Positions 12,050-22,184 of a stretch of 64,000 nt of DNA are shown here, piece after piece. Source of the DNA: Sambucus nigra. Taxonomy: Eukaryota; Streptophyta; Magnoliopsida; Dipsacales; Adoxaceae. The first letter of the stretch is position 1, and every line of letters starts with the position of its first letter. The stretch is taken from assembly GCA_949130495.1 (NCBI GenBank), contig OX422221.1, forward strand, positions 24,191,917 through 24,255,916. Reading direction: 5' to 3'. The notes under the pieces were generated by a model that made no database searches, had not been told where the DNA came from, and saw nothing but the letters and a program-made list of their open reading frames with translations. A program made the translations under genes and the position numbers.

Positions 12050-14268
12050 ATGCTTAGGAGGCTTTACAACCTAGTGTCTGAATTCCCACCCGTGAGAGAA
12101 AAGCTCTTTGCAGAGATCAGACGAATAGAGGAAGAGGAAGAGGAAGAGAGGAGACGAGAGGCCGACCCTAATTGGGTACGACCCATCTTTCCCATTCCTC
12201 TTGCCACCATAAGACCATCTGAACCCTCTGAGTCCTGTGGGTCGTCCCATCGTCCAGCCGAGACTACCAAACTAAGTGAGATGGACGAGAGAGTATCCTC
12301 TCCAACTGGTGCTGAAACTTCTGGTAGGAGGGAGATGTCTGACCTAAGTCCAGACCGAGAGGCCGAGGGTATGGACCCCTCTGAGGCTGTCCCAGTGACA
12401 ACCCTGTCTCCCCACGCCTTCCAAGTGGCTTTTCCCCAGGGTCCTCCTGCAGGTGACGAGGGGGAGAGAGATGATGATGAGGACGATGATACAGATGATG
12501 AGGTTAATACCTCCCACGCCTCGTCCTTTATCTCCTCTGTTAGGGATCGAGACCTCCTGATATGGAGGCATGCATATGGTGTTCCTCCCACCTTATCTAT
12601 GAGGGTTCCCTCTGAGGACGAGAGGGTCTTTGGGGGTGCAGAGGGAGAGGTTGCAGTATACGAACAAATGTTCAAGGTTGGGGTCAGGTTCCCTCTGCAT
12701 CCTGCCATCGTAGATATCCTATCTGCCCTTGGTGTTGCTCCCTCTCAACTTCCTCCCAACTCTTGGAGGACAATCCTGGGCTATATCTCCTTGTGGAAGA
12801 ATGCTTTCACCGACGAGCCCTCGGCCGACCTATTCTTGGGCTGTTACAATATAACCTCCTCGTCTAAACAGCCTGGATACTATCATCTGGGGGCGAGGAG
12901 GTCTGAGAAGAAACTCCTCCACGTGGCGCAGACTTCCAACCACGATTGGAAAAAGAGATTCTTCTTTATCTCTGGAGAGTGGGAGTTCACGGCCGAGGGT
13001 CCGAGGGTACCCAGAAGATGGCCTAACCCTTCAATGAGGGCCAGGTCAGACCCTGGCCTTAGTCTGGAGGAGAAGGACATCGTTGAGTATCTGAGGGGAC
13101 GAGGGAGAGAGGGTGAGATCCCAAAGTTCGAAGATTTGATGACCCCTCGATTCCTTAAAGAAGCTGGTCTGAGGGTCGGCCCGCTGACAGAACTATGTGA
13201 GTTACACTGAATATTTTCCCTTCTTTACTTATTTTTGAAGTGTTCTCTCTTTATCTCTGAACTTTTCTGACATGTCATCCTCTTATCAGATCGTCCTGCA
13301 GGTACACCAGACTACCTCTGGGAAATGACTGCTCCAAGCCTGCTTTCTGGTTTGTCAAAGAAGAAGGGGAAGGAGCCTCAGCAAGCTCCGAAGAAGACAA
13401 GGGCCTCAGGGCCAACGGTTGTTGAGCCGACCTCTGATAGCCACAAGAGGAAGGAGCCTGAGACTCCTGTTGAGTATCGGCCTGATCCAAGGACGAGGGC
13501 AAGGGTCGATGCCTCTGAGGGTACGACCTCTTCGTCGAGCATGGGGGCCTTCTGGTCTCAGAATTTGTCCCATCTGAGGGCCGACCCCTCATCCCTTATT
13601 GCCAACTTGAGGGCGGCCAAGGCCTCGATGTTCTCTGCACCATCGGCCTCTGACTTCGAGTTCTTGGCAAAGATGCCTCCAGCTAAAGTGTACGACTTCG
13701 GTCTGCACTCCCTTGCTCAGGTATTGGTCTTGACCTTTTAATTTTATTCTTACTAACTGTTCCCTCGGCCCCTCTTGACATTTGTTCATTTTTCTTGCAG
13801 TCTGTCTGTGCCTTCACCTCTGCCACCAAGTGGATGGCCGAGAATAAACAGAAATTCCATGAAGCTGAGAGGGCCATCCAACAAGAGGCTGACCTACGGA
13901 CAGAGCTGGACACTGCGAGGGCCGAGCTGGAGAGCACAAGGACTGAGCATGCTAGAGTCCTTGATGAGCTGACGAGGCAGCATGATGCCGATCTTCAGGC
14001 CAAGGACTTGTTGATCAAAGACAAGGACTTGTTGATCAAGGACACGGATGAGGCTCTGATCAACCTGGAGGCCCGTCATAAGACTGATCTTGAAGCAGCT
14101 GTCCAAAAAGCCGAGGCTGATGCTGTTGAAGCTTACAAGGTCTCTGACGAATTCCAGGGCTTCGGCCTTGAATATCTTGAGAGGGGGATTAGGACGGCCT
14201 GTCGGTGGGTCGTCCTAAAGTTTGCCGACACAGTATCATCCATCCGCCCATCTCTTGAGGTGGTTTAA
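12050..14268 (+). CDS. Antisense three-exon gene (aORF) of element 1, putative gypsy-type transposon domain protein
   Basis: The proposed exons are 12050-13196, 13290-13720 and 13801-14268. Introns start GTGAGT and GTATTG and end TTATCAG and TTGCAG. Phases fit exactly (phase 1, then phase 0), giving about 681 residues. Residues about 30-160 are charged and disordered, with an acidic DDDEDDDTDDE run. Residues about 200-325 (GVRFPLHPAIVDIL, NSWRTILGYISLWK, DWKKRFFFISGEWEF) resemble the 'putative gypsy type transposon' family (PF04195) found in antisense ORFs of Grande and Retand-type elements. Exon 3 is a coiled coil (RTELDTARAELESTRTEHAR). Its function is unknown. The gene runs opposite to gag-pol and ends before the 102-bp array. 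The reading frame is much better kept than gag-pol. The TAA at 14266 may be premature, since the frame stays open for 50 more codons. Confidence 0.8.
13197..13289 (+). other. Intron 1 of the antisense gene
   Basis: 93 bp, starting GTGAGT and ending TCTTATCAG, rich in T (CTTTACTTATTTTTG). Removing it joins frame to frame and deletes the in-frame TGA at 13208-13210. Confidence 0.75.
13721..13800 (+). other. Intron 2 of the antisense gene
   Basis: 80 bp, starting GTATTG and ending TTTTTCTTGCAG, T-rich. It sits between codons (phase 0) and its removal bypasses the TAA at 13739-13741. The peptide then runs from SLAQ into SVCAF. Confidence 0.78.
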
Positions 14269-14421
14269 CTGGATGATCCCTTGATTGCTCAAGCCCTGTC
14301 GCAAGTGGAGTCCCAAGTTCATGTTGAGGGGGTCGGCACGTCTGAGGATCGGCCAGTCATGATTGCTGAAGAGACCCCATCGGTTGATGTTGAGGCTCTG
14401 CCTTCTGATGTCGATCCTTAG
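14269..14421 (+). pseudogene. In-frame 3' extension of the antisense gene beyond a possible premature stop
   Basis: After the TAA at 14266-14268 the same frame stays open for 50 codons and ends at TAG 14419-14421. The predicted tail is acidic, with VESQVHVEG and EETPSVDVEAL, in keeping with the rest of the protein. It may be the lost C terminus, or simply 3' UTR that happens to be open. Confidence 0.5.
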
Positions 14422-14614
14422 GGTGGCTGTCTGTAGCCTATACCCTCATTTTTGTATTTTTGTTCAAAGGCCTTGTAAAAACACTTGATGCTTTATATTA
14501 ATACCATCGTCTCTTCCTTTCACAAGTGTCTCCCATAACTGCTGTCTTCCATATTTAATTCTATTATGGTTTGTTCCTTGCTAATTTGCTTCTTCGTTGA
14601 TGATGATGATACTA
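14422..14614 (+). other. 3' flank of the antisense gene, non-coding
   Basis: AT-rich sequence with TTTGTATTTTTGTTC and a TTTATATTAATACC stretch, plausible as a plant polyadenylation region. A short ATGATGATGAT run lies near 14600. I see no ORF or other element. Confidence 0.4.
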
Positions 14615-16122
14615 ACCCTTCCCTCGTCTTTCTTGAGGACTGTGGTGGGGTCGTCCCCTCCACTGATCCTCATTATAGCCGAGGGTTCAATTAACCAAAT
14701 TAATGATTTTTAGCAAAGTCTACCCTCGTCTTTCTTGAGGACTGTGGTGGGGTCGTCCCCTCCACTGATCCTCATTATAGCCGAGGGTTCAACTTACCAA
14801 ATTAATGGATTTTAATTTAGTCTTCCCTCGTCTTTTTTGAGGAGAGTGGAGGGGTCGTCCCCTCCACTGGCCCTCATTATAGCCGAGGGTTCAACTAACC
14901 AAATTAATGGATTTTAATGTAGTCTTCCCTCGTCTTTTTTGAGGAGAGTGGAGGGGTCGTCCCCTCCACTGGTCCCCATTATAGCCGAGGGATCAACTAA
15001 CAAAATTAATGGATTTTAATTTAGTCTTCCCTCGTCTTTTTTGAGGAGAGTGGAGGGGTCGTCCCCTCCACTGGTCCCCATTATAGCCGAGGGATCAACT
15101 AACCAAATTAATGGATTTTAATGTAGTCTTCCCTCGTCTTTTTTGAGGAGAGTGGAGGGGTCGTCCCCTCCACTGGTCCCCATTATAGCCGAGGGATCAA
15201 CTAACCAAATTAATGGATTTTAATATAGTCTTCCCTCGTCTTTTTTGAGGAGAGTGGAGGGGTCGTCCCCTCCACTGGTCCCCATTATAGCCGAGGGATC
15301 AACTAACCAAATTAATGGATTTTAATATAGTCTTCCCTCGTCTTTTTTGAGGAGAGTGGAGGGGTCGTCCCCTCCACTGGCCCCCATTATAGCCGAGGGA
15401 TCAACTAACCAAATTAATGGATTTTAATGTAGTCTTCCCTCGTCTTTTTTGAGGAGAGTGGAGGGGTCGTCCCCTCCACTGGCCCTCATTATAGCCGAGG
15501 GTTCAACTAACCAAATTAATGGATTTTAATTTAGTCTTCCCTCGTCTTTTTTGAGGAGAGTGGAGGGGTCGTCCCCTCCACTGGTCCCCATTATAGCCGA
15601 GGGATCAACTAACCAAATTAATGGATTTTAATGTAGTCTTCCCTCGTCTTTTTTGAGGAGAGTGGAGGGGTCGTCCCCTCCACTGGCCCTCATTATAGCC
15701 GAGGGTTCAACTAACAAAATTAATGGATTTTAATTTAGTCTTTCCTCGTCTTTTTTGAGGAGAGTGGAGGGGTCGTCCCCTCCACTGGTCCCCATTATAG
15801 CCGAGGGATCAACTAACCAAATTAATGGATTTTAATTTAGTCTTCCCTCGTCTTTTTTGAGGAGAGTGGAGGGGTCGTCCCCTCCACTGGTCCCCATTAT
15901 AGCCGAGGGATCAACTAACCAAATTAATGGATTTTAATGTAGTCTTCCCTCGTCTTTTTTGAGGAGAGTGGAGGGGTCGTCCCCTCCACTGGTCCCCATT
16001 ATAGCCGAGGGATCAACTAACCAAATTAATGGATTTTAATGTAGTCTTCCCTCGTCTTTTTTGAGGAGAGTGGAGGGGTCGTCCCCTCCACTGGTCCCCA
16101 TTATAGCCGAGGGATCAACTTC
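14615..16122. repeat. 102-bp tandem array inside element 1 (about 15 copies)
   Basis: Starts of CCCTCGTCTT recur at 14621, 14723, 14825, 14927, 15029 and onward at exactly 102 bp to 16049. Each unit carries the perfect inverted repeat AGTGGAGGGG-TCGT-CCCCTCCACT, then ATTATAGCCGAGGG, then CCAAATTAATGG. The first two units at the left edge are the most diverged (GAGGACTGTGGTGGGG); the rest are nearly identical and alternate between GGTCCCCATT and GGCCCTCATT forms. The array lies between the end of pol (16241, minus) and the antisense gene (plus), the place where Tat/Ogre/Retand elements are known to hold variable tandem repeats. It is non-coding. Confidence 0.97.
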
Positions 16123-16240
16123 CCATGCATGCTAGGACTGACAATAGGATGAAGGAAACACTGATATTTCTCATTAATTTTCCAAGTGTTCTGCTAGAGC
16201 AACTCTCATTACAATTATGGCCTTTCAAGACTTTACAACA
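16123..16240. other. Spacer between the 102-bp array and the end of pol
   Basis: 118 bp with no repeat units and no ORF. It includes the 3' untranslated start of the pol transcript on the minus strand. Confidence 0.5.
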
Positions 16241-18373
16241 CTACTGGTAGTATTTCTTCAAATGATCTGCGTTCCAGGGGTTGGAAAATGGTTCCCCCTC
16301 TAGGTTTTCTAGTCTATAGGTCCCAGGGACAACTTCATCGGTGACCCTATAGGGGCCGTGCCAATTAGGATGGAGTTTATTGGGCTTCTGCAAAGTCTTT
16401 TTGAGAACCAAGTCTCCCACTGCGATTGGCCTCTGTTTCACCCTCTGGTTGTAAAACCTTGCGGTCCTCTGCTGGTAGGAAGCCTGCCTTATCTCAGCGT
16501 CCTCCCTTCTTTCCTCAATCAAATCCAGGTCAAGTCTCCTCTCTTCCGTATTTCCCTGGGGGTCGTACATTTGGACCCTATGAGTGGGAAACTCGACCTC
16601 TGTGGGGATGACTGCTTCTGATCCATAAGCTAACATGAAGGGGGTCTCCCCAGTTGAGGTCCTTACTGTCGTCCTGTATGCCCACAACACTGCATATAAC
16701 TCCTCGACCCATCTTCCTTTTGCCTCCTCAAGCCTCTTCTTAATCCCATCTAGGATTGTCCTATTCGTAACTTCGGTTTGCCCATTGGCCTGAGGTCGGG
16801 CTGGGGTGGAGAAAAATTGTTTGATGCTTACCCTCTCACAGTACTTCCGCAGAGAGGCATTCTTGAACTGGGTCCCGTTATCCGAGATGAGGGTGTTGGG
16901 TAGACCATATCTGCATATCACATTCTTCCAGATGAACTGGAAGGTCTTCTGCTCTGTAATCGTGACCATCGGTTCGGCCTCTACCCCCTTTGAAAAGTAG
17001 TTAATTGCTACGATGAGGAACCGATAGTTATTGACTGCCCTCGGTAAGGGTCCTACCAGGTCAATCCCCCATACTGCGAACGGCCATGGGGATGTAACAG
17101 AGGTAAGAGGCTGATGAGGTTGGTGAGCGATGGTAGCAAATCTTTGGCATTTGTCACACTTTTTAACATATGCGGCAGCATCTTTTCCTAAGGTCGGCCA
17201 CCAGTACCCATGGGTTATTACCCTCTTCGCTAGGGATCTACCCCCAATGTGGCTTGAGCACGACCCTTCATGCACATCTTGCAAAATGGAAGGGACTTCT
17301 GAAGGACGCACACACCTAAGTAAGGGGAGCAGAAACCCCTTTTCGTACAGCGTGTCTCCGATGAAAGTGAACTTTGCAGCCCTGTATCTCAGCTTCTTCC
17401 TCTCTTGACTTGCTTCTGGCATCTCTCCTCCTTTAATGTATCTGATCAGAGGATCCATCCATGAAGGTTCTTGAGAAACATTCATGCAAATGCCAAGTGT
17501 TCCCTCGTCCTCTTCGATAGTTGGTCGTAGCAAGATTTCCACTGGGACTGTCCTCCTTATGTCTGTCCTAGTAGCTGAGGCCAACCTTGCAAGGGCGTCA
17601 GCACGACCATTGTCGAGCCTAGGTATCCTCTTGAGTTTCACTTCATTAAAGTTTTTCAGCAATGACCTCACCTTGTCAAGATACCTAGCCATTCTCTCGT
17701 CCTTGGCCTCGTAGGCTCCTAGTATCTGATTTACGACTAGCCTTGAATCACTATGGACCAAAATCTGGCCGACACTAAGAGACTTGGCCAAGCAGAGGCC
17801 TGCTACTAAGGCCTCATATTCAACCTCATTGTTGGAGGCTTTGAAGCTGAACCTCAGGGCGTATTCGACGTCTGTGCCATCGGGTGCTGATAGTATCAGT
17901 CCAGCACCACTTCCACTATCACAGGAGGACCTGTCAACGAAGAGGCTCCACGGAGTCTTTTCTTTAGAAAAATTTCCCTCAGAGAGGGACCCCTGTCTAA
18001 AGATGTATCTTCCCTCTTCGTTTTCAGTCACTTTCCTTCTAGCGGTGCTCGTCTCTGCCATATCTGCGGGTGTGTCTGCGGGTCTGTCTTCTGTATCTGC
18101 CTTCCCGAGGGTCTCACCCTCGGCTTCATCATTTTCCCAGGTGAACTCAACCACGAAGTCTGCCAAGGCCTGCCCCATAATGGCTGTCTTAGGCTGATAC
18201 ACAATGTCAAACTCCCCCAGCTCTATAGCCCAGGTCATTAGCCTTCCTGATTTTTCAGGCTTGTGTAGGACCTGTCTAAGAGGAGAGTCAGTAAGGATGA
18301 CCATAGTATGGGACTGGAAGTACGGTTTCATCTTCCTTGAGGCATGGATCAAGGCATAGGCCAACTTCTCCAT
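16241..18373 (-). CDS. Element 1 pol, open part: RNase H, second RNase H and integrase
   Basis: 710 codons without a stop. Residues 1-75 are the C-terminal half of the ancestral Ty3 RNase H (ILTDSPLRQVL, GQALADF). Residues about 142-265 form a second, archaeal-type RNase H, with FVDRSS (D147), NNEVEYEAL, VHSDSR (D209) and NGRADALAR (D259); this extra domain marks the Tat lineage. The integrase follows: zinc-binding H368, H375, C406 and C409, then catalytic D438 (GIDLVG), D498 (ISDNG) and E534 (GQTEVTN), the last two spaced as in DD35E. The C terminus (GPYRVTDEV...GTYRLENLEG) is the usual integrase tail without a chromodomain. All catalytic residues look intact. The start is arbitrary: the frame is continuous with the RT ORF upstream, from which it is separated only by a TAA at 18479. 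Confidence 0.93.
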   Translation of the reverse strand: MEKLAYALIHASRKMKPYFQSHTMVILTDSPLRQVLHKPEKSGRLMTWAIELGEFDIVYQPKTAIMGQALADFVVEFTWENDEAEGETLGKADTEDRPADTPADMAETSTARRKVTENEEGRYIFRQGSLSEGNFSKEKTPWSLFVDRSSCDSGSGAGLILSAPDGTDVEYALRFSFKASNNEVEYEALVAGLCLAKSLSVGQILVHSDSRLVVNQILGAYEAKDERMARYLDKVRSLLKNFNEVKLKRIPRLDNGRADALARLASATRTDIRRTVPVEILLRPTIEEDEGTLGICMNVSQEPSWMDPLIRYIKGGEMPEASQERKKLRYRAAKFTFIGDTLYEKGFLLPLLRCVRPSEVPSILQDVHEGSCSSHIGGRSLAKRVITHGYWWPTLGKDAAAYVKKCDKCQRFATIAHQPHQPLTSVTSPWPFAVWGIDLVGPLPRAVNNYRFLIVAINYFSKGVEAEPMVTITEQKTFQFIWKNVICRYGLPNTLISDNGTQFKNASLRKYCERVSIKQFFSTPARPQANGQTEVTNRTILDGIKKRLEEAKGRWVEELYAVLWAYRTTVRTSTGETPFMLAYGSEAVIPTEVEFPTHRVQMYDPQGNTEERRLDLDLIEERREDAEIRQASYQQRTARFYNQRVKQRPIAVGDLVLKKTLQKPNKLHPNWHGPYRVTDEVVPGTYRLENLEGEPFSNPWNADHLKKYYQ

Positions 18374-18478
18374 CCTCGGGTATCTCTGCTCTGCCCCCTG
18401 GAGTGCCTTGCTATTGAAATATACAGGCTTTTGTATCCCGTCTTCGTCTCTTACGATTGCTGCACTGATAGCGGACTC

Positions 18479-19720
18479 TTAGACAGCAAGGTACACGTAA
18501 AGTCGTTCACCCTGCACGGGTCGTGACAGCAGCAAGGGAGACCCTAAGTATGATTTTAGCTCCTTGAAAGCCTCATCACACTCTTCGCTCCATTCGAAGG
18601 CCTTCCTGAGGATCTTGAAGAATGGTAGGCACCTGTCTGTAGCCCTTGACACAAATCTGTTCAAGGCAGCCACTCTCCCTGTGAGCCTCTGAACGTCTTT
18701 AATGGACTTGGGGGCCTTCATCTCAATAAGGGCCTTTATCTTTTCAGGATTGGCCTCGATGCCTCTTTGATTGACAATGAACCCCAAGAACTTCCCCGCT
18801 CCGACCCCGAAGACACGCTTGGCCGGATTGAGCTTCATTTTGTATTTGTCCATTGAATTAAAGGTCCTCTCCAGGTCTGCCACATGATCCTCTGCCTTCA
18901 GACTCTTAGTCATCATGTCATCTACGTAAACCTCCATAGACTTCCCAATTTGATCTTCGAACATTTTGTTTACGAGGTGCTGGTACATTGCCCCCGCATT
19001 TTTTAGGCCAAAGGGCATGACCCTGTAACAGTATGTCCCCTTGTCAGTGATGAAGGCGGTCCTCTCCGAGTCCTCAGGGTTCATGAAAATCTGGTTATAC
19101 CCTGAGTAGGCATCCATGAAACTCATGAGCTCATGGCCTGCGGTAGCGTCTACCATCTGATCGATGCGGGGGAGAGGGAAGCTGTCTTTGGGACAATGCT
19201 TGTTGAGGTCTGTGAAGTCCACGCACATTCTCCACTTGCCGTTGGCCTTTGGGACGATGACTGCATTGGACAGCCACTCAGGGTAGATGACCTCTCTGAT
19301 AAATTCAGCGTCTTCTAATTTTTTAACCTCATCCCTGATGACCTCATACTTTTCTCTAGAGTAAATCCTCCTCTTCTGCTTTACCGGCTTCACTCCCTCT
19401 ACCACATTGAGTTTGTGGCACATGATCTCAGGGTCGATCCCTGGCATATCTACATGACTCCACGTGAAGACGCTTCGCCTTCTCCTCAACAGTTTGATGA
19501 GGTCTTCCTTGATACTGGGCTTCAGAGATTTGCCAACTTGGACGGTTTTTCCCGGGTCATCCTCATCGAGGATGATGGGTTCTACCTCCTCAGCGGCCTC
19601 TCCTTTTTTGAGCTTCGTCTCATCCCTGGGGTCTAGGGTATCAATGTTGTAAGTGGCTGTAGCCCTCTTGTGTGCCTCCCTTTCTTCAGCGGAGTTGTAG
19701 TAGCACTCTCTCGCTGTCGT
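18479..19720 (-). pseudogene. Element 1 pol: reverse transcriptase and linker
   Basis: In the same frame as the downstream RNase H/integrase ORF. From about 19489 it gives a recognisable RT: PEWLSNAVIVPKANGKWR, CVDFTDLNKHCPKDSFPLPRID, VMPFGLKNAGAMYQ, the catalytic YVDDMM at 18928-18911, and KFLGFIVNQRGIEANP. The stretch 19720-19490 is the linker after protease (YNIDTLDPRDETK). A TAA at 18481-18479 cuts RT from RNase H and a TAG at 19723-19721 cuts it from protease. Apart from these two codons the frame is uninterrupted. It belongs to the Ty3/gypsy Athila/Tat branch by its RT motifs. Confidence 0.92.
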
Positions 19721-20190
19721 CTAGTCTCCCTGAACTTCCCCCACCCCATAAGGGGTAGGGAACTTAACCATCTGGTGGACTGTGGACGGCACAGCTTCAA
19801 ACCCCTTGAGGGCCACACGTCCCAGTATGATGTTGTATGCCGAAAACACATGCTCATCCAGCACAAAGAAACTGATCCTCTTGGTGAGCCATCTCGGCCA
19901 CTCGTCCCCCATCCTGACATCAGCCTCATATATTCCTAGGGGGTGAACCTTCTCCCCACTGAACCCAATCAATGGATGATGGTATGGGACAAGTCTGGCA
20001 CGACTGAGGCCCAAGGCCTTGAATCATGGCCAAAACATCACATCTGCGGATGAGCCCCCATCCACCAGGATCCTCGGCACTTCGCACCCGTGCACCCTGG
20101 TGGTGATGACGAGAGGGTCATCGTGTGGGGCCAATAGGCCCTTGAAGTCCATTCTTGAAAATCCCACAACCAAAGTGTCCATATACCTTC
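19721..20190 (-). pseudogene. Element 1 aspartic protease region
   Basis: In the pol frame, [13 protein letters not shown] leads into the active-site motif [10 protein letters not shown], then GFSGEKVHPLG, AYNIILGRVAL and AVPSTVHQMVKFPT, the standard Tat protease order. A TGA at 20026-20024 lies a few residues after the active site, and a TAG at 19723-19721 follows GVGEVQGD, where related elements usually have Gln. The upstream gag frame ends at 20118 in a different frame, so protease is reached only through a frame change within about 20118-20190. It would have processed the Gag-Pol polyprotein. Confidence 0.85.
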
Positions 20191-22184
20191 TTCCTTTTTT
20201 CTGACTTGACCTCTAGGAAGGTTGAGTGCACCATCTTCGTCACTGCCTTAGCCTCAGCGACATAGGCCTTCCTGTCGGCGACCTCAGACCCTCCTCCTGC
20301 AAGTCCCCCGGAGATCATTCCCACCCCGAGCAAGATCATATTGAGCCTCTTGACAGGGCCTTGGTCGTCTCTCGGCGGGAGGTCAGGGTCGTCCTCATCA
20401 TTAGAGGGGTCGTCCCCTCTTTTTTGAGGACCATCTCTGCAGGCATCGACTCGCTTCTTTCTGGGGTCGTCCCCTCGGCCCCTCTTGACGTCGGCTTTAT
20501 CGACGTACTTTCTGAGCTTCCCTTCCTTCAGCATCTTCTCAATCTCATCTTTCAGAGCAAAGCATTTGTCTGTTACGTGGCCGTGGTCTTGGTGAAATTC
20601 ACACCACAGGTTCTTATTCCTCTTGCCAGGGGCTGCCCTCAGCTTCTCAGGCCACTTCAGCGTCCGGTCACTCTTTATCTCATTGAGGATCTGTTCACAG
20701 CTGACCGTCAGAGGGGTGTACCCCGCGAACTTATCATCCATGGTTCTCTTCTTCCCCTCTTTGTTCTTTTTCAGGTATTTACTCCCACTTGCACCTCCTC
20801 TTTCGTCCTCATATTTTGCAGCCATCGCCTCTTCGGCGTTCATCACCTTTCCTGCTGTTGACAACAGCTCGGCCATCGTCCTCGGGGGGTCTTCGGCAAG
20901 CTTCCATAATAGCTTCCCCTTCTGGAGCCCTCCAATCAGGGCTGTCATAGCTATGCTCTCCTCATAGTCTTCCACCTCCAGCTTCTCTTTATTGAATCTG
21001 GCTATGTAGTCTCTCAGAGTCTCGTTCTTTCCCTGCTTAACATAGAGCAGGTGTGTGGTCTTCTTCTATGGCCTCACCCCAAAGTAGAAATTATGGATGA
21101 ACAGGTCTGGCAACTGCTTAAAGTTTCCAATAGAATTTTTTGGAAGAGACGTGTACCACACATGCGCAGCCCCTGTCAGGGTACCAGAGAAGGCACGACA
21201 TCTCATCTCATCTGAGATAGAGTATATGTCTGCCGCGGATTGATACATCTCCACATGGTGGACAGGGTTGGTGCTCCCATCGTATCTTGGGGTGACCACA
21301 GGAGGCTTGAACTTTGATGGCGTGGGGAAGTTGACTATCTTTGCCACAAAGGGTGAGCCTATGGTGTATCCCCTCTGAAGAGGGTCCCGGCTCTTCAGTA
21401 TGTCGCCAATCTTATCCTCTAACCGCTGGATTGAGTCATTCCAGGGCCTCACAGGGTCGGCCTGGCCGATGTTATCCCCCGCTGCCTCTCGGAGGTGGAT
21501 GGAGGGCTCCGCTACGGCAGGCCTGTGTCGGCTGTTTACTTCCCTTTGGTCGTCATCCCGTCTTTGGGGTCGGCCTTCTGCTTCTTTCCTAGATCTCGCT
21601 GCGCTTCTTGACTTGGACAACTTGTCTCGCAGGTCATTCACTGGTCCCAGCCTCTCGAAGGCCGACCCCCTGCTCAGGCGGTCAAAAGCAGAGCCTCTTG
21701 GGAGATCATCAGGGTTTGGTCTCCCGCACTTTCCTCTACTGTCCTGGAGGGGTCGTACTGTATTGTTGGAGTCCTCACACGGCTCCCAGCATTCTACTGG
21801 AGCCTCTTCTTCCTCCAGATCATCATACCTGTCCTCAAGGCAAGGGTTTCCTTGCCTCCCCAGGCGTAAACGCCGGGGGTCAGCAACATCCCTACGCCGC
21901 TGAGGGGGTGGTAGGTCTTTATGTGGTGCCTGGGGTGGTCCCCTGGCCTCATGATGTCCTGGAGCAGTTGCCGGAGTAATCATCTCAGGTGAGACCCCTG
22001 GTGGTCTCAGTATATTCTGACATAGAGCTGTGAACTGCTCCTGCATCATCCGCTGGCTGGCTGCCAGAGACTTTAGGGCTGCTGCCACATCAGCCCTCTC
22101 AGACTGAGGTGGTGGCTGACTGGAACTGGGTCTTCCCCCCTCATCCGGCGGGGGAACAGGTGGTGGCGGCATCTCAGGTGCCAT
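20118..22184 (-). pseudogene. Element 1 gag
   Basis: Starts at ATG 22184 (MAPEMPPPPVPPP), with a Pro/charged N-terminal part of about 300 residues. The retrotransposon gag core follows (FSGTLTGAAHVWYTSLP, LRDYIARFNKE). An in-frame TAG at 21068-21066 splits the core right after YFGVRP; the frame then continues unbroken to 20118. A zinc-finger-like CX2HX4HX4C (CEFHQDHGHVTDKC) lies near 20604-20555, a form typical of Athila/Tat gags. Downstream is a basic, Asp/Arg-rich stretch (KRGRGDDPRKKR). It would form the particle and bind RNA. Confidence 0.9.

Noticed and set aside
12064..12708. Minus-strand ORF of 214 codons opposite exon 1 of the antisense gene
   Set aside because: Ser-rich low-complexity shadow of the plus-strand exon, whose product has recognisable domain motifs and matching splice phases.
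20400..20490. GGGGTCGTCCCCTC motifs in gag resembling the 102-bp hairpin
   Set aside because: They fall in codons for the Arg-Gly-Asp-Asp-Pro-rich stretch of gag and lack the rest of the unit; shared base composition is a sufficient explanation.
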